A stretch of DNA of 64,000 nt from an uncultured Clostridia bacterium (GTDB lineage: Bacteria; Bacillota; Clostridia; TANB77; CAG-508). Both the position numbers and the translations under genes were made by a program. Below the pieces are notes generated by a model. The model was not told the DNA's origin. It worked only from the letters and a program-made list of their open reading frames with translations, and made no database searches. The stretch is from the NCBI GenBank assembly GCA_944387435.1, contig CALXEW010000004.1, forward strand, positions 25,224-89,223, written 5' to 3'. How positions within the stretch are numbered: the stretch's first letter is position 1; every line of letters starts with the position of its first letter. Below are positions 16,757 through 26,184 of the stretch, piece by piece.

Positions 16757-17632
16757 ATGAATACAGTAATTAAAATATTTAAATTTATATTAATGATAAT
16801 ATTAACAGTTTCAATTATTTCCATGGTATTTATAAATTTGGTTAGTTCTACTGTTTTAAATAAAGAATACATATTAGGAAAATTAGATGAAACTTTTTAT
16901 TATATGGATATTAGAGAAGAGTTAGAGAATAATTTTGAGAATTATATTGGACAGTCAGGATTTGAAGAAGAAGTATTACAAAATATTGTGACAGAAGATA
17001 AAATTAAGGAAGATACTGGTATAATATTAAGTAATATTTATGATGGAACTTCACAAGAAATATCTACAGAAGAAATAGAACAAAATTTAAGAACAAATAT
17101 TGAAAATTCATTAGATACTGATTTAACAGCAACACAAGAGAAAATGGTAGACCAATATGTGAAAACAATTTGTGACCAATATTTAAATACTATGTCTCAT
17201 ACAAGTTATGAAAATGATATTCATAATATGATAACAAAAGTTAATGAATATATTGGATTAGCAAATAAAGTAATTATAATTGCTATTGTTATATCGGCAT
17301 TGCTTATTGTAATATCTGATTATAAGAAAATAGTGAAAGCTTTATCTCATTTGGGAATAAGTTTATTTACTTCTGGAATTTTCGGAATTATAGTATATAT
17401 TTATATAAACATTAAAGTTAAAATTGATAATATATTGATTTTAAATGATGCCATATCAGAAGTTATTAGAAATGTATTAAATAATATATTATCAACTGCT
17501 AGAAACCAAGGAATAACCTTGTTGGTGATAGGTGTAGCTATGATTTTAATAGGAAATGGAATATATGCATACTTAAATAGAAAACAAGGAAAAGACAATG
17601 AACAAGAAATAATAGACAAGACAGGAATGTAG
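16757..17632 (+). CDS. Uncharacterised membrane protein of sortase operon
   Basis: 291 residues. One N-terminal membrane helix (residues 7-29), an external helical acidic domain of about 140 residues rich in Glu, Asn and Thr, then three more hydrophobic segments (about 172-190, 200-222, 250-272) and a charged tail. No enzyme motif is seen. The position between sortase and VanZ-like genes suggests an envelope role. GGAGGGG precedes ATG 16757. Confidence 0.7.
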   Translation: MNTVIKIFKFILMIILTVSIISMVFINLVSSTVLNKEYILGKLDETFYYMDIREELENNFENYIGQSGFEEEVLQNIVTEDKIKEDTGIILSNIYDGTSQEISTEEIEQNLRTNIENSLDTDLTATQEKMVDQYVKTICDQYLNTMSHTSYENDIHNMITKVNEYIGLANKVIIIAIVISALLIVISDYKKIVKALSHLGISLFTSGIFGIIVYIYINIKVKIDNILILNDAISEVIRNVLNNILSTARNQGITLLVIGVAMILIGNGIYAYLNRKQGKDNEQEIIDKTGM

Positions 17633-17638
17633 CGTGAA

Positions 17639-18166
17639 ATGAAAAACAACTTTAAAATTAATATATTAAGAACAATACTTGTGGTTTTACTAATAGGGAC
17701 ATTTGGCATCATCTTTGGATTTTCTAGCCAAGATGCTAAAGAATCAAGTGGAGTAAGTAAAAAAGTAACTGAGGCAATAACTAGTGGAATAAAATCCATA
17801 CAAGAAAAACCACAAAACGAAAAAATAAAAATACTTTCCAAGATAGAGCATATTATAAGGAAAATAGCACATTTTTCTATTTATACAGTTGTTGGAATTT
17901 TACTTATGTCATTATGTAAGACTTTCGACATTAGAGAAATAAATAGATTAAGTGTTAGCTTAATAATTGGTGTAATTTATGCTGCGTCAGATGAAATACA
18001 CCAGTGTTTTACACCAGGAAGAGGGCCACATGTTACAGATGTAATGATAGATACAATGGGTGTTCTACTTGGAATATTGCTTGTTATGCTAGTAGTAAAG
18101 ACGTATGTGAAGATGACAGGAAAAAAGGATGACAAGAAATTAAAAAAAGAGATAATTAATAATTGA
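17639..18166 (+). CDS. VanZ-like membrane protein
   Basis: 175 residues with four membrane segments. The VanZ family signature is clear: RKIAHFSIYTVVGILL and SDEIHQCFTPGRGPHVTDVMIDTMGVLLG. VanZ gives low-level teicoplanin resistance in enterococci, but most family members in Clostridia have no known function. It starts 6 bases after the preceding gene and closes the sortase operon, before the terminator at 18182. Confidence 0.88.
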   Translation: MKNNFKINILRTILVVLLIGTFGIIFGFSSQDAKESSGVSKKVTEAITSGIKSIQEKPQNEKIKILSKIEHIIRKIAHFSIYTVVGILLMSLCKTFDIREINRLSVSLIIGVIYAASDEIHQCFTPGRGPHVTDVMIDTMGVLLGILLVMLVVKTYVKMTGKKDDKKLKKEIINN

Positions 18167-18181
18167 AATAGAAAAATAAGG

Positions 18182-18226
18182 ATACTTCCTATTCGTGAAA
18201 AAAGATGCAAATAGGAAGTATTTTTA
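18182..18226 (+). terminator. Terminator of sortase operon
   Basis: ATACTTCCTATT (18182-18193) pairs perfectly with AATAGGAAGTAT (18210-18221), then TTTT. Bases 18227-18445 hold no gene that I can see. Confidence 0.85.
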
Positions 18227-18445
18227 TGCTAAAAATCATGTAAAAAGTTCAATTAATTAAAGAAATTTTAAAAATGATTTATGAAACAATTAAATTTATG
18301 TGGCTAATTATTAGTTAAAATAAAAAAATAACCCATTTTAGATTAGAAAATTAGCATAAAGTACTTGAAAGTATGGCTATATAGTGATAAAATAAAAAAG
18401 TGAGAGATTGTGTCGAAATTGGAAAAAAGTAACACAAAAAAATTA

Positions 18446-18474
18446 TTGAAAATAAGCATTTAAAAAAGTATAAT
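18446..18474 (+). promoter_or_regulatory. Promoter of exopolysaccharide operon
   Basis: TTGAAA 18446-18451 and TATAAT 18469-18474, 17-base spacer, 36 bases before the first gene. No other promoter of this quality is obvious until about 27.4 kb. Confidence 0.7.
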
Positions 18475-18509
18475 GAATATGTAATAATGGAAAAGGAATA
18501 GAGGGGAAA

Positions 18510-20372
18510 ATGATAAAATTTATACAAAAACATAGAAATATGTATTTGAGAATTATTGATGTTATAATTATTATCGCAAGTTATTATTTAGCACAAGTTA
18601 TAATAGGAGATAGACTTATGCTAGGGCCAGAGATGAATAGAAGAGTTATAAATTCTATTATCTTAGCAATTATTGTTTATGGCGGATTTTTACAAATATT
18701 TAGAACATATAAAAACATAACAAGGTATGAAACAGGAAATGACTATTTGATTTATGTATTAGCTTGTTTAATTTCTTGCATTGTTATGGTGTTTTTTAAT
18801 GTCTTGAATATTATAAAAACTGTAGACGAGAGGACTAACTTAATTGCATCTCTTATTATAGTAACTACAATTATTGGATATAGAGTATTTTTAAGACTGA
18901 TATTAACAGATGTGCATAGAGGAAAAGAAGATAGTAGCAATAAAAGAAATGTTTTAATAATTGGTGCGGGTGAGGCCACAAAAATATTAATTAATACTAT
19001 AAAAAGTAGCATGAATGATGTATATAATATTGTGGGACTTATTGATGATAATACAAATAAAGTAAATTATGCTATTTCGGGAAATAAAATTCTAGGAACA
19101 AGATATGATATTCCTAGGATTTGTAAGGAAAAGAATGTTGAAGTAATATTTTTTACAATTTCTAATATATCAAATGAAGATAGAAAAGCGATTTTAGAGA
19201 TTTGCCAGGAAACAGGTTGTAGAGTAAGAATACTTCCGGGAACTAAAGAACTTATTAAGAATAAGCCGCTTATGCAAAATTTTAGAAATGTGGAGATTGA
19301 AGATTTACTTGGGAGAGAACCGATTAAGCTAGATAACAAAAATATTAAAAAGCTTATTAATAATAAAGTTGTATTAGTTACAGGTGGAGGAGGTTCTATT
19401 GGTTCAGAATTATGTAGGCAAATTATAAAATTCAGTCCTTCAAAACTTGTAATTGTAGATATTTATGAAAATAATCTTTATGATATAGAGCAGGAGTTGA
19501 AATTTAATTATCCAAAAATAGAAATAGATGCGATTGTTGCAAGTGTTAGAGATAAAAATAGATTGAATGAAATATTTGAAGAATTTAAGCCTTATTTGGT
19601 ATTTCATGCAGCAGCTCATAAACATGTACCTTTAATGGAAACAAGCCCATTAGAAGCAATAAAAAATAATGTTTTTGGTACTTATAATGTTGTGAATTGT
19701 GCAGATGAATATAAAGCAAAAAGATTTATACTTATTTCTACAGATAAGGCTGTTAATCCTACCAATATCATGGGAGCTACGAAACGTTTATGTGAAATGA
19801 TTGTGCAAGCCAAAAATAAGGTAAGTGAAACTGAATATGCAGCTGTTCGTTTTGGTAATGTTTTAGGAAGTAATGGGTCTGTGGTACCTTTATTTAAAAA
19901 ACAAATTGCAAATGGAGGACCAATAACAGTAACTCATAAAGATATTACTAGATTTTTCATGACTATACCAGAAGCAGTATCACTTGTGCTTCAAGCAATG
20001 AGCTATGCACAAGGTGGAGAGATATTTGTCTTAGATATGGGTGAGCCAGTTAAGATTTATGATATGGCTGTTAAATTAATAAAGCTTTCTGGTTTAGAAC
20101 CAGGAGTAGATATACAAATTAAAATTACGGGATTAAGACCGGGAGAAAAGTTATATGAAGAAATATTAATGGCAGAAGAGGGATTAACTGAAACTAAGCA
20201 TGATAAAATACATGTCGCTAAGCCATCTGATATTAATATGACGAAGATTAAAGAAAAATTAACTGTTTTAAGAAAATTAGTGGATACAAATGATAATGAA
20301 AATAAAGAAGAAATAAAGAAAGTAATACATGAAGTTGTACCTACTTATAAAGAACCGAAAAAAGAAGAATAG
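18510..20372 (+). CDS. Membrane nucleotide-sugar 4,6-dehydratase (PglF/WbpM/CapD type)
   Basis: 620 residues. Four membrane helices (about 1-140), a CoA-binding-3-like Rossmann domain (VLIIGAGEATKILI, ~150) and a C-terminal SDR domain: LVTGGGGSIGSELCRQI (~290), AAAHKHVPLMETSPLEA, STDKAVNPTNIMGATKR and AVRFGNVLGSNGSVVPLF. The family converts UDP-GlcNAc to UDP-4-keto-6-deoxy sugars, the first step to bacillosamine, QuiNAc or FucNAc. The SDR Tyr is replaced by Met (NIMGATK), as in this subfamily. It opens the exopolysaccharide operon. AGGGG precedes ATG 18510. Confidence 0.9.
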   Translation: MIKFIQKHRNMYLRIIDVIIIIASYYLAQVIIGDRLMLGPEMNRRVINSIILAIIVYGGFLQIFRTYKNITRYETGNDYLIYVLACLISCIVMVFFNVLNIIKTVDERTNLIASLIIVTTIIGYRVFLRLILTDVHRGKEDSSNKRNVLIIGAGEATKILINTIKSSMNDVYNIVGLIDDNTNKVNYAISGNKILGTRYDIPRICKEKNVEVIFFTISNISNEDRKAILEICQETGCRVRILPGTKELIKNKPLMQNFRNVEIEDLLGREPIKLDNKNIKKLINNKVVLVTGGGGSIGSELCRQIIKFSPSKLVIVDIYENNLYDIEQELKFNYPKIEIDAIVASVRDKNRLNEIFEEFKPYLVFHAAAHKHVPLMETSPLEAIKNNVFGTYNVVNCADEYKAKRFILISTDKAVNPTNIMGATKRLCEMIVQAKNKVSETEYAAVRFGNVLGSNGSVVPLFKKQIANGGPITVTHKDITRFFMTIPEAVSLVLQAMSYAQGGEIFVLDMGEPVKIYDMAVKLIKLSGLEPGVDIQIKITGLRPGEKLYEEILMAEEGLTETKHDKIHVAKPSDINMTKIKEKLTVLRKLVDTNDNENKEEIKKVIHEVVPTYKEPKKEE

Positions 20373-20382
20373 GGGAGTTAAA

Positions 20383-21054
20383 TTGGAAAAGGATAATTTT
20401 AAATTCTATTTTGTTATAAAAAGAATATTGGATATAATTTTTTCACTTTTAGGGCTTATTATATTGTCACCGATTTTGTTGATTGTAGCCATAGCAATAA
20501 AAATAGAATCAAAAGGACCAGTTATTTTTAAACAAAAGAGAATTGGAAAAAACGGAAAAGTTTTTAATATATATAAATTTCGCTCAATGGTAGTTGGAGC
20601 AGAAAAAATGGGAAGTGGAGTATATTCAAAAAAAGATGATAATAGAGTAACAAAAGTTGGGAAATTTATAAGAATGACTAGTATTGACGAATTACCACAA
20701 TTAGTAAATATTTTAAGAGGAGAAATGAGTATTATAGGTCCTAGACCTGTGCTTACGTATCATCCATGGAAATATGAAGAGTATACAGATGAACAATTAA
20801 AAAGATTTAATGTAAGACCAGGTGTTACTGGCTGGGCACAAGTTCATGGGAGAAAAGATGTTGAATGGCATGAAAGAATAAAATTGGATATTTACTATGT
20901 TGAAAATATTAGTTTCTGGTTAGATTTAAAAATATTTTTTAAAACGATATTTCAAGTATTGTCTATGAGGGATAATGTAAATAAAGAAGAAACGGCTAAA
21001 CAAGAAAATAAAGCAGGAGAAGAAAAAAATGATAAAATTGATGTATATAACTAA
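20383..21054 (+). CDS. Initiating undecaprenyl-phosphate sugar phosphotransferase
   Basis: The frame is open from 20329 within the previous gene, but TTG 20383, 5 bases after AGGGGAG, is the likely start (223 residues). One membrane segment (residues ~9-35: IKRILDIIFSLLGLIILSPILLIVAIAI) is followed by the bacterial sugar transferase core: KQKRIGKNGKVFNIYKFRSM, RMTSIDELPQLVNILRGEMSIIGPRPV, RPGVTGWAQVHGR. It transfers a sugar-1-phosphate from a nucleotide sugar to the lipid carrier, probably the product of the dehydratase pathway. The C-terminus has an added charged tail of about 30 residues. Confidence 0.93.
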   Translation: MEKDNFKFYFVIKRILDIIFSLLGLIILSPILLIVAIAIKIESKGPVIFKQKRIGKNGKVFNIYKFRSMVVGAEKMGSGVYSKKDDNRVTKVGKFIRMTSIDELPQLVNILRGEMSIIGPRPVLTYHPWKYEEYTDEQLKRFNVRPGVTGWAQVHGRKDVEWHERIKLDIYYVENISFWLDLKIFFKTIFQVLSMRDNVNKEETAKQENKAGEEKNDKIDVYN

Positions 21055-21847
21055 TAATGAAGAAGTTGCAGAAATAGCTGAAAATGCTGGTGTAGATAGA
21101 ATATGGATTGATTTAGAGGTAAATGGTAAAGAAGAAAGACAAAAAAACATGGATACTGTTAAATCAAGACATAAAATAGAAGATGTAGGAAAAATAAAGA
21201 AAGTATTAACGAAATCAGAGCTTTTGGTAAGAGTTAATTCTATATATGAAAAATCAAAAGAGGAGATAGATAGAGTTGTAAATCAAGGAGCCGATATAGT
21301 AATGCTTCCTTATTTTAAAACTGTTGAGGAAGTAAAAAAATTTATAAATTTAATAGATGGCAGATGTAAAACAATGTTACTTGTTGAAACACCTGAAGCA
21401 GTTGATAAAATAGACGAAATATTAAATTTAAAAGGAATAGATGAAGTACATATAGGATTAAATGATTTACATTTAGGATATAAGAAAAAATTTATGTTTG
21501 AATTATTAACTGATGGAACTGTAGAATATTTATGTAAGAAATTTAAAGAACACGGAATTACACAGTATGGCTTTGGAGGAATTTCAAGATTAGGAACAGG
21601 AGAATTGCCAGCTGAGGATATTTTAACAGAACATTATAGGTTAGGTTCAAAAGCTGCAATATTATCTAGAAGCTTTTGCAATACAGATAAAATAAAAGAT
21701 TTAGAGGAAATAAAAGAATTGTTTGATAATGGTGTACAAGAAATAAGAAACATGGAAAAGAAATTACAAAGTTATAATGAAAAACAGTTCTTAGAAAATA
21801 AAAAGAAAATAACTGATATAATAAATAACATTGTAAATAGTAAATAG
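21029..21847 (+). CDS. HpcH/HpaI aldolase-family protein
   Basis: 272 residues, overlapping the previous gene by 26 bases. It matches the HpcH/HpaI aldolase (TIM barrel) pattern: DRIWIDLEV, LVRVNS, GADIVMLPYF, LLVETPEAV and DEVHIGLNDLHLG, where the acidic residues bind the metal. The family makes or splits 2-oxo acids by aldol chemistry. Found with a 2-hydroxyacid dehydrogenase inside a glycan operon, it may supply or modify a hydroxy-acid ornament or sugar-acid of the polymer (inference). ATG 21029 lies after AGGAGAAG. Confidence 0.8.
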   Translation: MIKLMYITNNEEVAEIAENAGVDRIWIDLEVNGKEERQKNMDTVKSRHKIEDVGKIKKVLTKSELLVRVNSIYEKSKEEIDRVVNQGADIVMLPYFKTVEEVKKFINLIDGRCKTMLLVETPEAVDKIDEILNLKGIDEVHIGLNDLHLGYKKKFMFELLTDGTVEYLCKKFKEHGITQYGFGGISRLGTGELPAEDILTEHYRLGSKAAILSRSFCNTDKIKDLEEIKELFDNGVQEIRNMEKKLQSYNEKQFLENKKKITDIINNIVNSK

Positions 21848-21854
21848 AAAAGGA

Positions 21855-22779
21855 ATGAAAATATTGAAAACTTTAATAACGGGAGCTTTTAAATATAATG
21901 AAGAACAATTAAAACATTTACAAAGTTTGGGATTAGAAATTCAATTTATGCAGGATGAAAAATCTAAAGCTGATATTGATTTTTCAAAAATAGAATTTGT
22001 TATTTGTAATTCATTATTTTTATATCATGATATAAAAATGTTTGAAAATTTAAGGGTAATTCAATTAACAAGTGCTGGGCTAGATAGAGTACCATTAGAA
22101 TATATAGAAAAGAATGGTATAAAGTTGTATAATGCTCGAGGAGTTTATAGTATACCAATGGCAGAGTGGACAATTTTAAAAATATTAGAAACATATAAAA
22201 ACAGTAAAAAATTTTGGAAACAACAAGAAGAGCATATCTGGGAAAAAAATAGAGATGTTGTGGAATTAAACAATAAAATTGCTACCATTGTTCGGATATG
22301 GTAGTGTTGGTTATGAAATAGCTAAAAGATTAAAAGTATTTAATGTGAAAATAAATATAGTAGATTTAAAACTAAAAAAAGATGAGTATGTAGATCAGTG
22401 TTATTTAATAAAAGATTTAGATACTGCTATTAGAGAATCAAATATAATAATATTAACAGTACCTCTTACTAAAAAAACAGAAGGCTTAATGAGTAAAAAT
22501 AGATTACTGTTAATGAAAGAAAATAGTATTTTAGTTAATATAGCAAGAGGAAAGATAATTAGAGAAAAAGATTTAGTTGAAGTTTTAAAAGACTATCCAC
22601 AAAAAAAGCTAGGTGTTGTATTGGATGTCTTTGAAAATGAGCCATTAGATAAAGAAAGCGAATTATGGGATTTTGACAATGTAATTCTAACTCCACATAA
22701 TTCGTTTGTTGGAGAAAATAATAATGAAAGATTGTTTAAAGTAATAATTGAGAATATTGCAAAGGAGCAGAAAAAATGA
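21855..22779 (+). CDS. D-isomer-specific 2-hydroxyacid dehydrogenase, one CGGN +1 site
   Basis: Two frames, 21855-22292 and 22294-22779, join into a 307-residue NAD-dependent 2-hydroxyacid dehydrogenase when C22293 is skipped. The join restores the Rossmann loop as KIATIVGYGSVGYEIAKRL (GxGxxG). Other motifs: EWTILKILETYKN before it, IIILTVPLTKKTEGLM, LVNIARGKIIREKDLVEVL (catalytic Arg), GVVLDVFENEPL (Glu) and LTPHNSFVG (catalytic His). It reduces a 2-oxo acid or oxidises the hydroxy acid. Without the shift the zero frame ends after VRIW. It lies between the aldolase and a glycosyltransferase, whose start overlaps by four bases. Confidence 0.88.
22293..22295 (+). other. CGGN +1 shift site 4 (2-hydroxyacid dehydrogenase)
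   Basis: Zero frame ATT GTT CGG ATA TGG TAG; skipping C22293 gives ATT GTT GGA TAT GGT AGT (I V G Y G S), the start of the NAD-binding GxGxxG loop. Confidence 0.9.
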
Positions 22780-23879
22780 AATTTATGTTAATTTCTCCTA
22801 AAAATAGAACAGTATATAATTTTAGAGGAGATTTAATAAAAGAGATTCAAAAAAGTGGATATGATGTAATTGTAACTGGACCAAATGAAGATAATCTGGA
22901 TAAGATAAAAGCGCTTGGAGTAGAATTTAAAAAAATAGATTTGGATAAAAATAGCGTAGGAATTTTTAATAATATAAAATATTATTTAGAACTAAAAAAA
23001 TTGTTAAAAAACGAAAAGCCAGATATTGTATTGAGCTATACTATAAAACCTGTAATATTTGGAAGTTTAGCAGCTAAAAAAGCAAATATCGATAAAATTT
23101 ATTCGTTAATAACAGGATTAGGACAAGTATATGCTACTAATGATTTGAAAACAAAAATTATTAGATTTATATGTGGGATTGCATATAAAAGAGTATTTAA
23201 ATATAATAAAAAAATTATTTTTCAAAATAAAGATGATTTAAATGAATGTGTAAGTAGAAAATACTTGTTGAAGGAAAAGTGTGAAGTAGTAGACGGTTCA
23301 GGTGTTAATTTAGAAAGATTTAGAAAGACAGAATTACCCAAAGGGAATACCTTCTTAATGGTATCACGTATGTTAAAAACTAAAGGAGTTCAAGAGTATC
23401 TTGAGGCAGCTAGAATTGTTAAAATGAAATATCCAGAAACTAAATTTTTGTATGTAGGTTCGACAGAAAATATGTCATCCTATGTGAAAAAAGAAGAAGT
23501 GGATAAATATATAAACGCTGGGATAATAGAATATTGTGAGCAAACAGAAGATGTTCCTTCAATGATAATGAAAAGTACTGTATTTGTATTACCATCTTAT
23601 TATAGAGAAGGAATACCTAGGACTTTACTAGAAGCATTAGCTATGGCTAGACCAATTATAACTACAGATAGCATAGGATGTAGGGAGACGGTAAAAGATG
23701 GTAAAAATGGATTTTTGATACCAGTAAGAAATGTAAATGCCCTAGAAGAAAAAATGATTTATATGATAGAGCATCGAGAAGAGCTTGAAAAAATGGCAGA
23801 AGAAAGTTATGAATATTGTAAAGAAAGATTTGATGTTAATATTATAAATAAGAAAATGCTAGAAATTATGAATATATAG
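22776..23879 (+). CDS. Glycosyltransferase family 4
   Basis: 367 residues of GT-B fold. The N-terminal half has a Rossmann-like KFMLISPKNRTVYNFRGDLIKEI and PDIVLSYTIKPVIFGSLAA; the C-terminal half has the GT4 donor site VSRMLKTKGVQEYLEAARIV, PSYYREGIPRTLLEALAMARPIITTD, with the E-x7-E motif in EGIPRTLLE. It adds a sugar from a nucleotide donor to the lipid-linked repeat unit; sugar specificity cannot be read. It is like EpsD/PglA transferases. It overlaps the dehydrogenase stop (ATGA type junction). Confidence 0.9.
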   Translation: MKFMLISPKNRTVYNFRGDLIKEIQKSGYDVIVTGPNEDNLDKIKALGVEFKKIDLDKNSVGIFNNIKYYLELKKLLKNEKPDIVLSYTIKPVIFGSLAAKKANIDKIYSLITGLGQVYATNDLKTKIIRFICGIAYKRVFKYNKKIIFQNKDDLNECVSRKYLLKEKCEVVDGSGVNLERFRKTELPKGNTFLMVSRMLKTKGVQEYLEAARIVKMKYPETKFLYVGSTENMSSYVKKEEVDKYINAGIIEYCEQTEDVPSMIMKSTVFVLPSYYREGIPRTLLEALAMARPIITTDSIGCRETVKDGKNGFLIPVRNVNALEEKMIYMIEHREELEKMAEESYEYCKERFDVNIINKKMLEIMNI

Positions 23880-23888
23880 GAGGTAAAA

Positions 23889-25190
23889 ATGAAACAGTAC
23901 AAAATAGCAGTAGCTGGAACAGGATATGTAGGATTAGTAGCAGGAGTATGTTTTGCAGAAAGAGGACACCAAGTAATGTGTGTTGATGTTGATGAGAAAA
24001 AAGTAGAGGTTATGAAAAGTGGTGTATCACCAATATATGAACAAGATTTAGAAGAATTAATGAGAAAAAATTATAAGGAAGGAAGATTAGACTATACAAC
24101 TGATTATAAATCAGCTTATAAAGATGCAGATGCAATATTCATAGGTGTTGGAACGCCTGAACAACCAGATGGATCAGCTAATTTAAGTTATATTGCAACA
24201 GTATCAAGACAAATTGCAGAAAGTATTGAAAAAGATTGCTTAGTGGTTGTAAAATCAACAGTACCAATAGGAACAAATGATAAGGTAGAGCAATTTATAA
24301 AAGACTTTTTAGTACATGATGTAAAAGTGGAAGTTGCAAGCAACCCAGAATTCTTAGCTCAAGGAACAGCTGTAAGAGATACATTGGAGGCTAAAAGAAT
24401 AGTGATAGGAACTGAAAGTAAAGAAGCTGAAAAAATGTTAATGGAAATATATGAACCATTTAATTTACCAATAGTATCAGTAAGTAGAAGAAGTGCAGAG
24501 ATGATAAAATATGCATCAAATGATTTTTTAGCTTTAAAAATATCTTATATAAATGATATAGCTAATCTTTGTGAATTAGTAGGGGCAAATATAGAGGATG
24601 TAGCAAAAGGAATGAGTTATGACCCAAGAATAGGAAGTAATTTCTTGAAAGCCGGAATTGGATATGGTGGAAGTTGTTTCCCAAAAGATACAAAAGCATT
24701 AAAGTATCTTGCTAAACAACATGGATATACATTAAGAACAGTAGAAGCAGCTGTTGATGTAAATGCAGAACAAAAAACGAAATTATTTAAAAAAGCATCT
24801 GACAGGTTAATAACATTTAATAATTTAAAAGTAGCAGTATTAGGTTTAACATTTAAACCAGGAACAGATGACTTAAGAGAGGCTCCATCACTTGATAATG
24901 TAAAATTATTGTTAGAAAAAGGTGCAAATATTTATGCATATGATCCGGTTGGAGAAGATAACTATAAGAAAAAATATCCAACAGAAATGAACTATGTAAA
25001 TACTCCAGAAGAAGCATTAAAAGATGCTAATGTATGCTTTATATTTACAGAATGGAATGAAATAAAAAATGTAAAACCAGAAGAATATAAAGATTTAATG
25101 AAAACGCCTCTTGTATATGATGGAAGAAACATATATAATTTAAAAGACATGATAAAAGCAGGTGTAGAATATTATTCAATAGGAAGGTAG
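23889..25190 (+). CDS. ugd: UDP-glucose 6-dehydrogenase
   Basis: 433 residues. N-terminal NAD domain with GTGYVGLVAGVCFAERGH, IFIGVGTPEQPDGSANL and VKSTVPIGTN; the catalytic Cys lies in GYGGSCFPKDTKAL; C-terminal domain AVLGLTFKPGTDDLREAP. It oxidises UDP-glucose to UDP-glucuronate. The following gene is a UDP-glucuronate 4-epimerase type enzyme, so the operon makes UDP-GlcA and UDP-GalA. AGGAGG lies upstream of ATG 23889. The symbol is used for function; tuaD is the Bacillus name. Confidence 0.93.
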   Translation: MKQYKIAVAGTGYVGLVAGVCFAERGHQVMCVDVDEKKVEVMKSGVSPIYEQDLEELMRKNYKEGRLDYTTDYKSAYKDADAIFIGVGTPEQPDGSANLSYIATVSRQIAESIEKDCLVVVKSTVPIGTNDKVEQFIKDFLVHDVKVEVASNPEFLAQGTAVRDTLEAKRIVIGTESKEAEKMLMEIYEPFNLPIVSVSRRSAEMIKYASNDFLALKISYINDIANLCELVGANIEDVAKGMSYDPRIGSNFLKAGIGYGGSCFPKDTKALKYLAKQHGYTLRTVEAAVDVNAEQKTKLFKKASDRLITFNNLKVAVLGLTFKPGTDDLREAPSLDNVKLLLEKGANIYAYDPVGEDNYKKKYPTEMNYVNTPEEALKDANVCFIFTEWNEIKNVKPEEYKDLMKTPLVYDGRNIYNLKDMIKAGVEYYSIGR

Positions 25191-25197
25191 GAAAAGC

Positions 25198-26169
25198 ATG
25201 AAAACATATTTAATTACAGGTGGAGCAGGTTTCATAGGTTCCACTTTAGCAGATAGATTATTACAAGAAGGACAAAAAGTTATAGTAATAGATAATTTTA
25301 ATGATTTTTATAATCCTAAAATTAAAGAAAATAATGTAAAACATAATTTATTGAATCCTAATTATAAATTGGAAAGAATTGATATAAGAAATGAAAAAGA
25401 AGTAAATCGTGTGTTTGAAGAAAATAGAATAGATAATGTTATGCATTTAGCCGCAATGGCTGGAGTTAGACCATCTATAGAAAATCCTATATTATATCAA
25501 GAAGTAAATTGTTTAGGTAGTCAAAATATTTTAGAAGCTATGAAAAAATATGATGTAAAGAATATTGTGTTTGCTTCTTCTAGTTCTGTTTATGGAAATA
25601 CAAAAACAGTTCCTTTCAAAGAAACTGATATAGTTGACTATGCAATAAGTCCATATGCTGCTACAAAAAAGGCAAATGAAGTAATGTGTCATGTTTATCA
25701 TAAATTATATAATTTAAATGTTATTATGCTTAGATTTTTTACAGTATATGGTGAAAGACAAAGACCAGATTTGGCAATTAATAAGTTTACAAGATTAATT
25801 TTAGAAGGACAACCTATACCTGTATTTGGTGATGGAACAACATCAAGAGATTATACTTATGTTCAGGATATTGTAGATGGAATTATGAAATCTTTTAAAT
25901 ATATTGAAGAAAATAAAAACGTATATGAAATTTTAAATTTAGGAGAATCAGAGCCAATAACTTTAGATGGAATGATAAAAACTATTGAGAAAGTATTAAA
26001 TAAAAAAGCAATTATTAATAGATTACCAATGCAACCAGGAGATGTAAATAGAACTTATGCAGATATTTCAAAAGCAAAATCAATGATTGGTTATAATCCT
26101 AACACTTCTTTTGAAGATGGAATAAAGAAATTTGTTAAATGGTATAAAGAAAATATAGATATGTATTAA
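25198..26169 (+). CDS. NAD-dependent epimerase, probably UDP-glucuronate 4-epimerase
   Basis: 323 residues, extended SDR: TGGAGFIGSTLADRLL at the N-terminus, DNFNDFYNPKIKENN (typical of the glucuronate 4-epimerase branch), LAAMAGVRPSIENP, ASSSSVYG, the YAATKK active-site YxxxK, and RFFTVYGERQRPD. It would interconvert UDP-GlcA and UDP-GalA, using the product of the dehydrogenase 7 bases upstream. Substrate call rests on the DNFNDFYNP and AGVRPSIENP motifs. Confidence 0.88.
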   Translation: MKTYLITGGAGFIGSTLADRLLQEGQKVIVIDNFNDFYNPKIKENNVKHNLLNPNYKLERIDIRNEKEVNRVFEENRIDNVMHLAAMAGVRPSIENPILYQEVNCLGSQNILEAMKKYDVKNIVFASSSSVYGNTKTVPFKETDIVDYAISPYAATKKANEVMCHVYHKLYNLNVIMLRFFTVYGERQRPDLAINKFTRLILEGQPIPVFGDGTTSRDYTYVQDIVDGIMKSFKYIEENKNVYEILNLGESEPITLDGMIKTIEKVLNKKAIINRLPMQPGDVNRTYADISKAKSMIGYNPNTSFEDGIKKFVKWYKENIDMY

Positions 26170-26184
26170 AGGAGCGAAAAAAAT

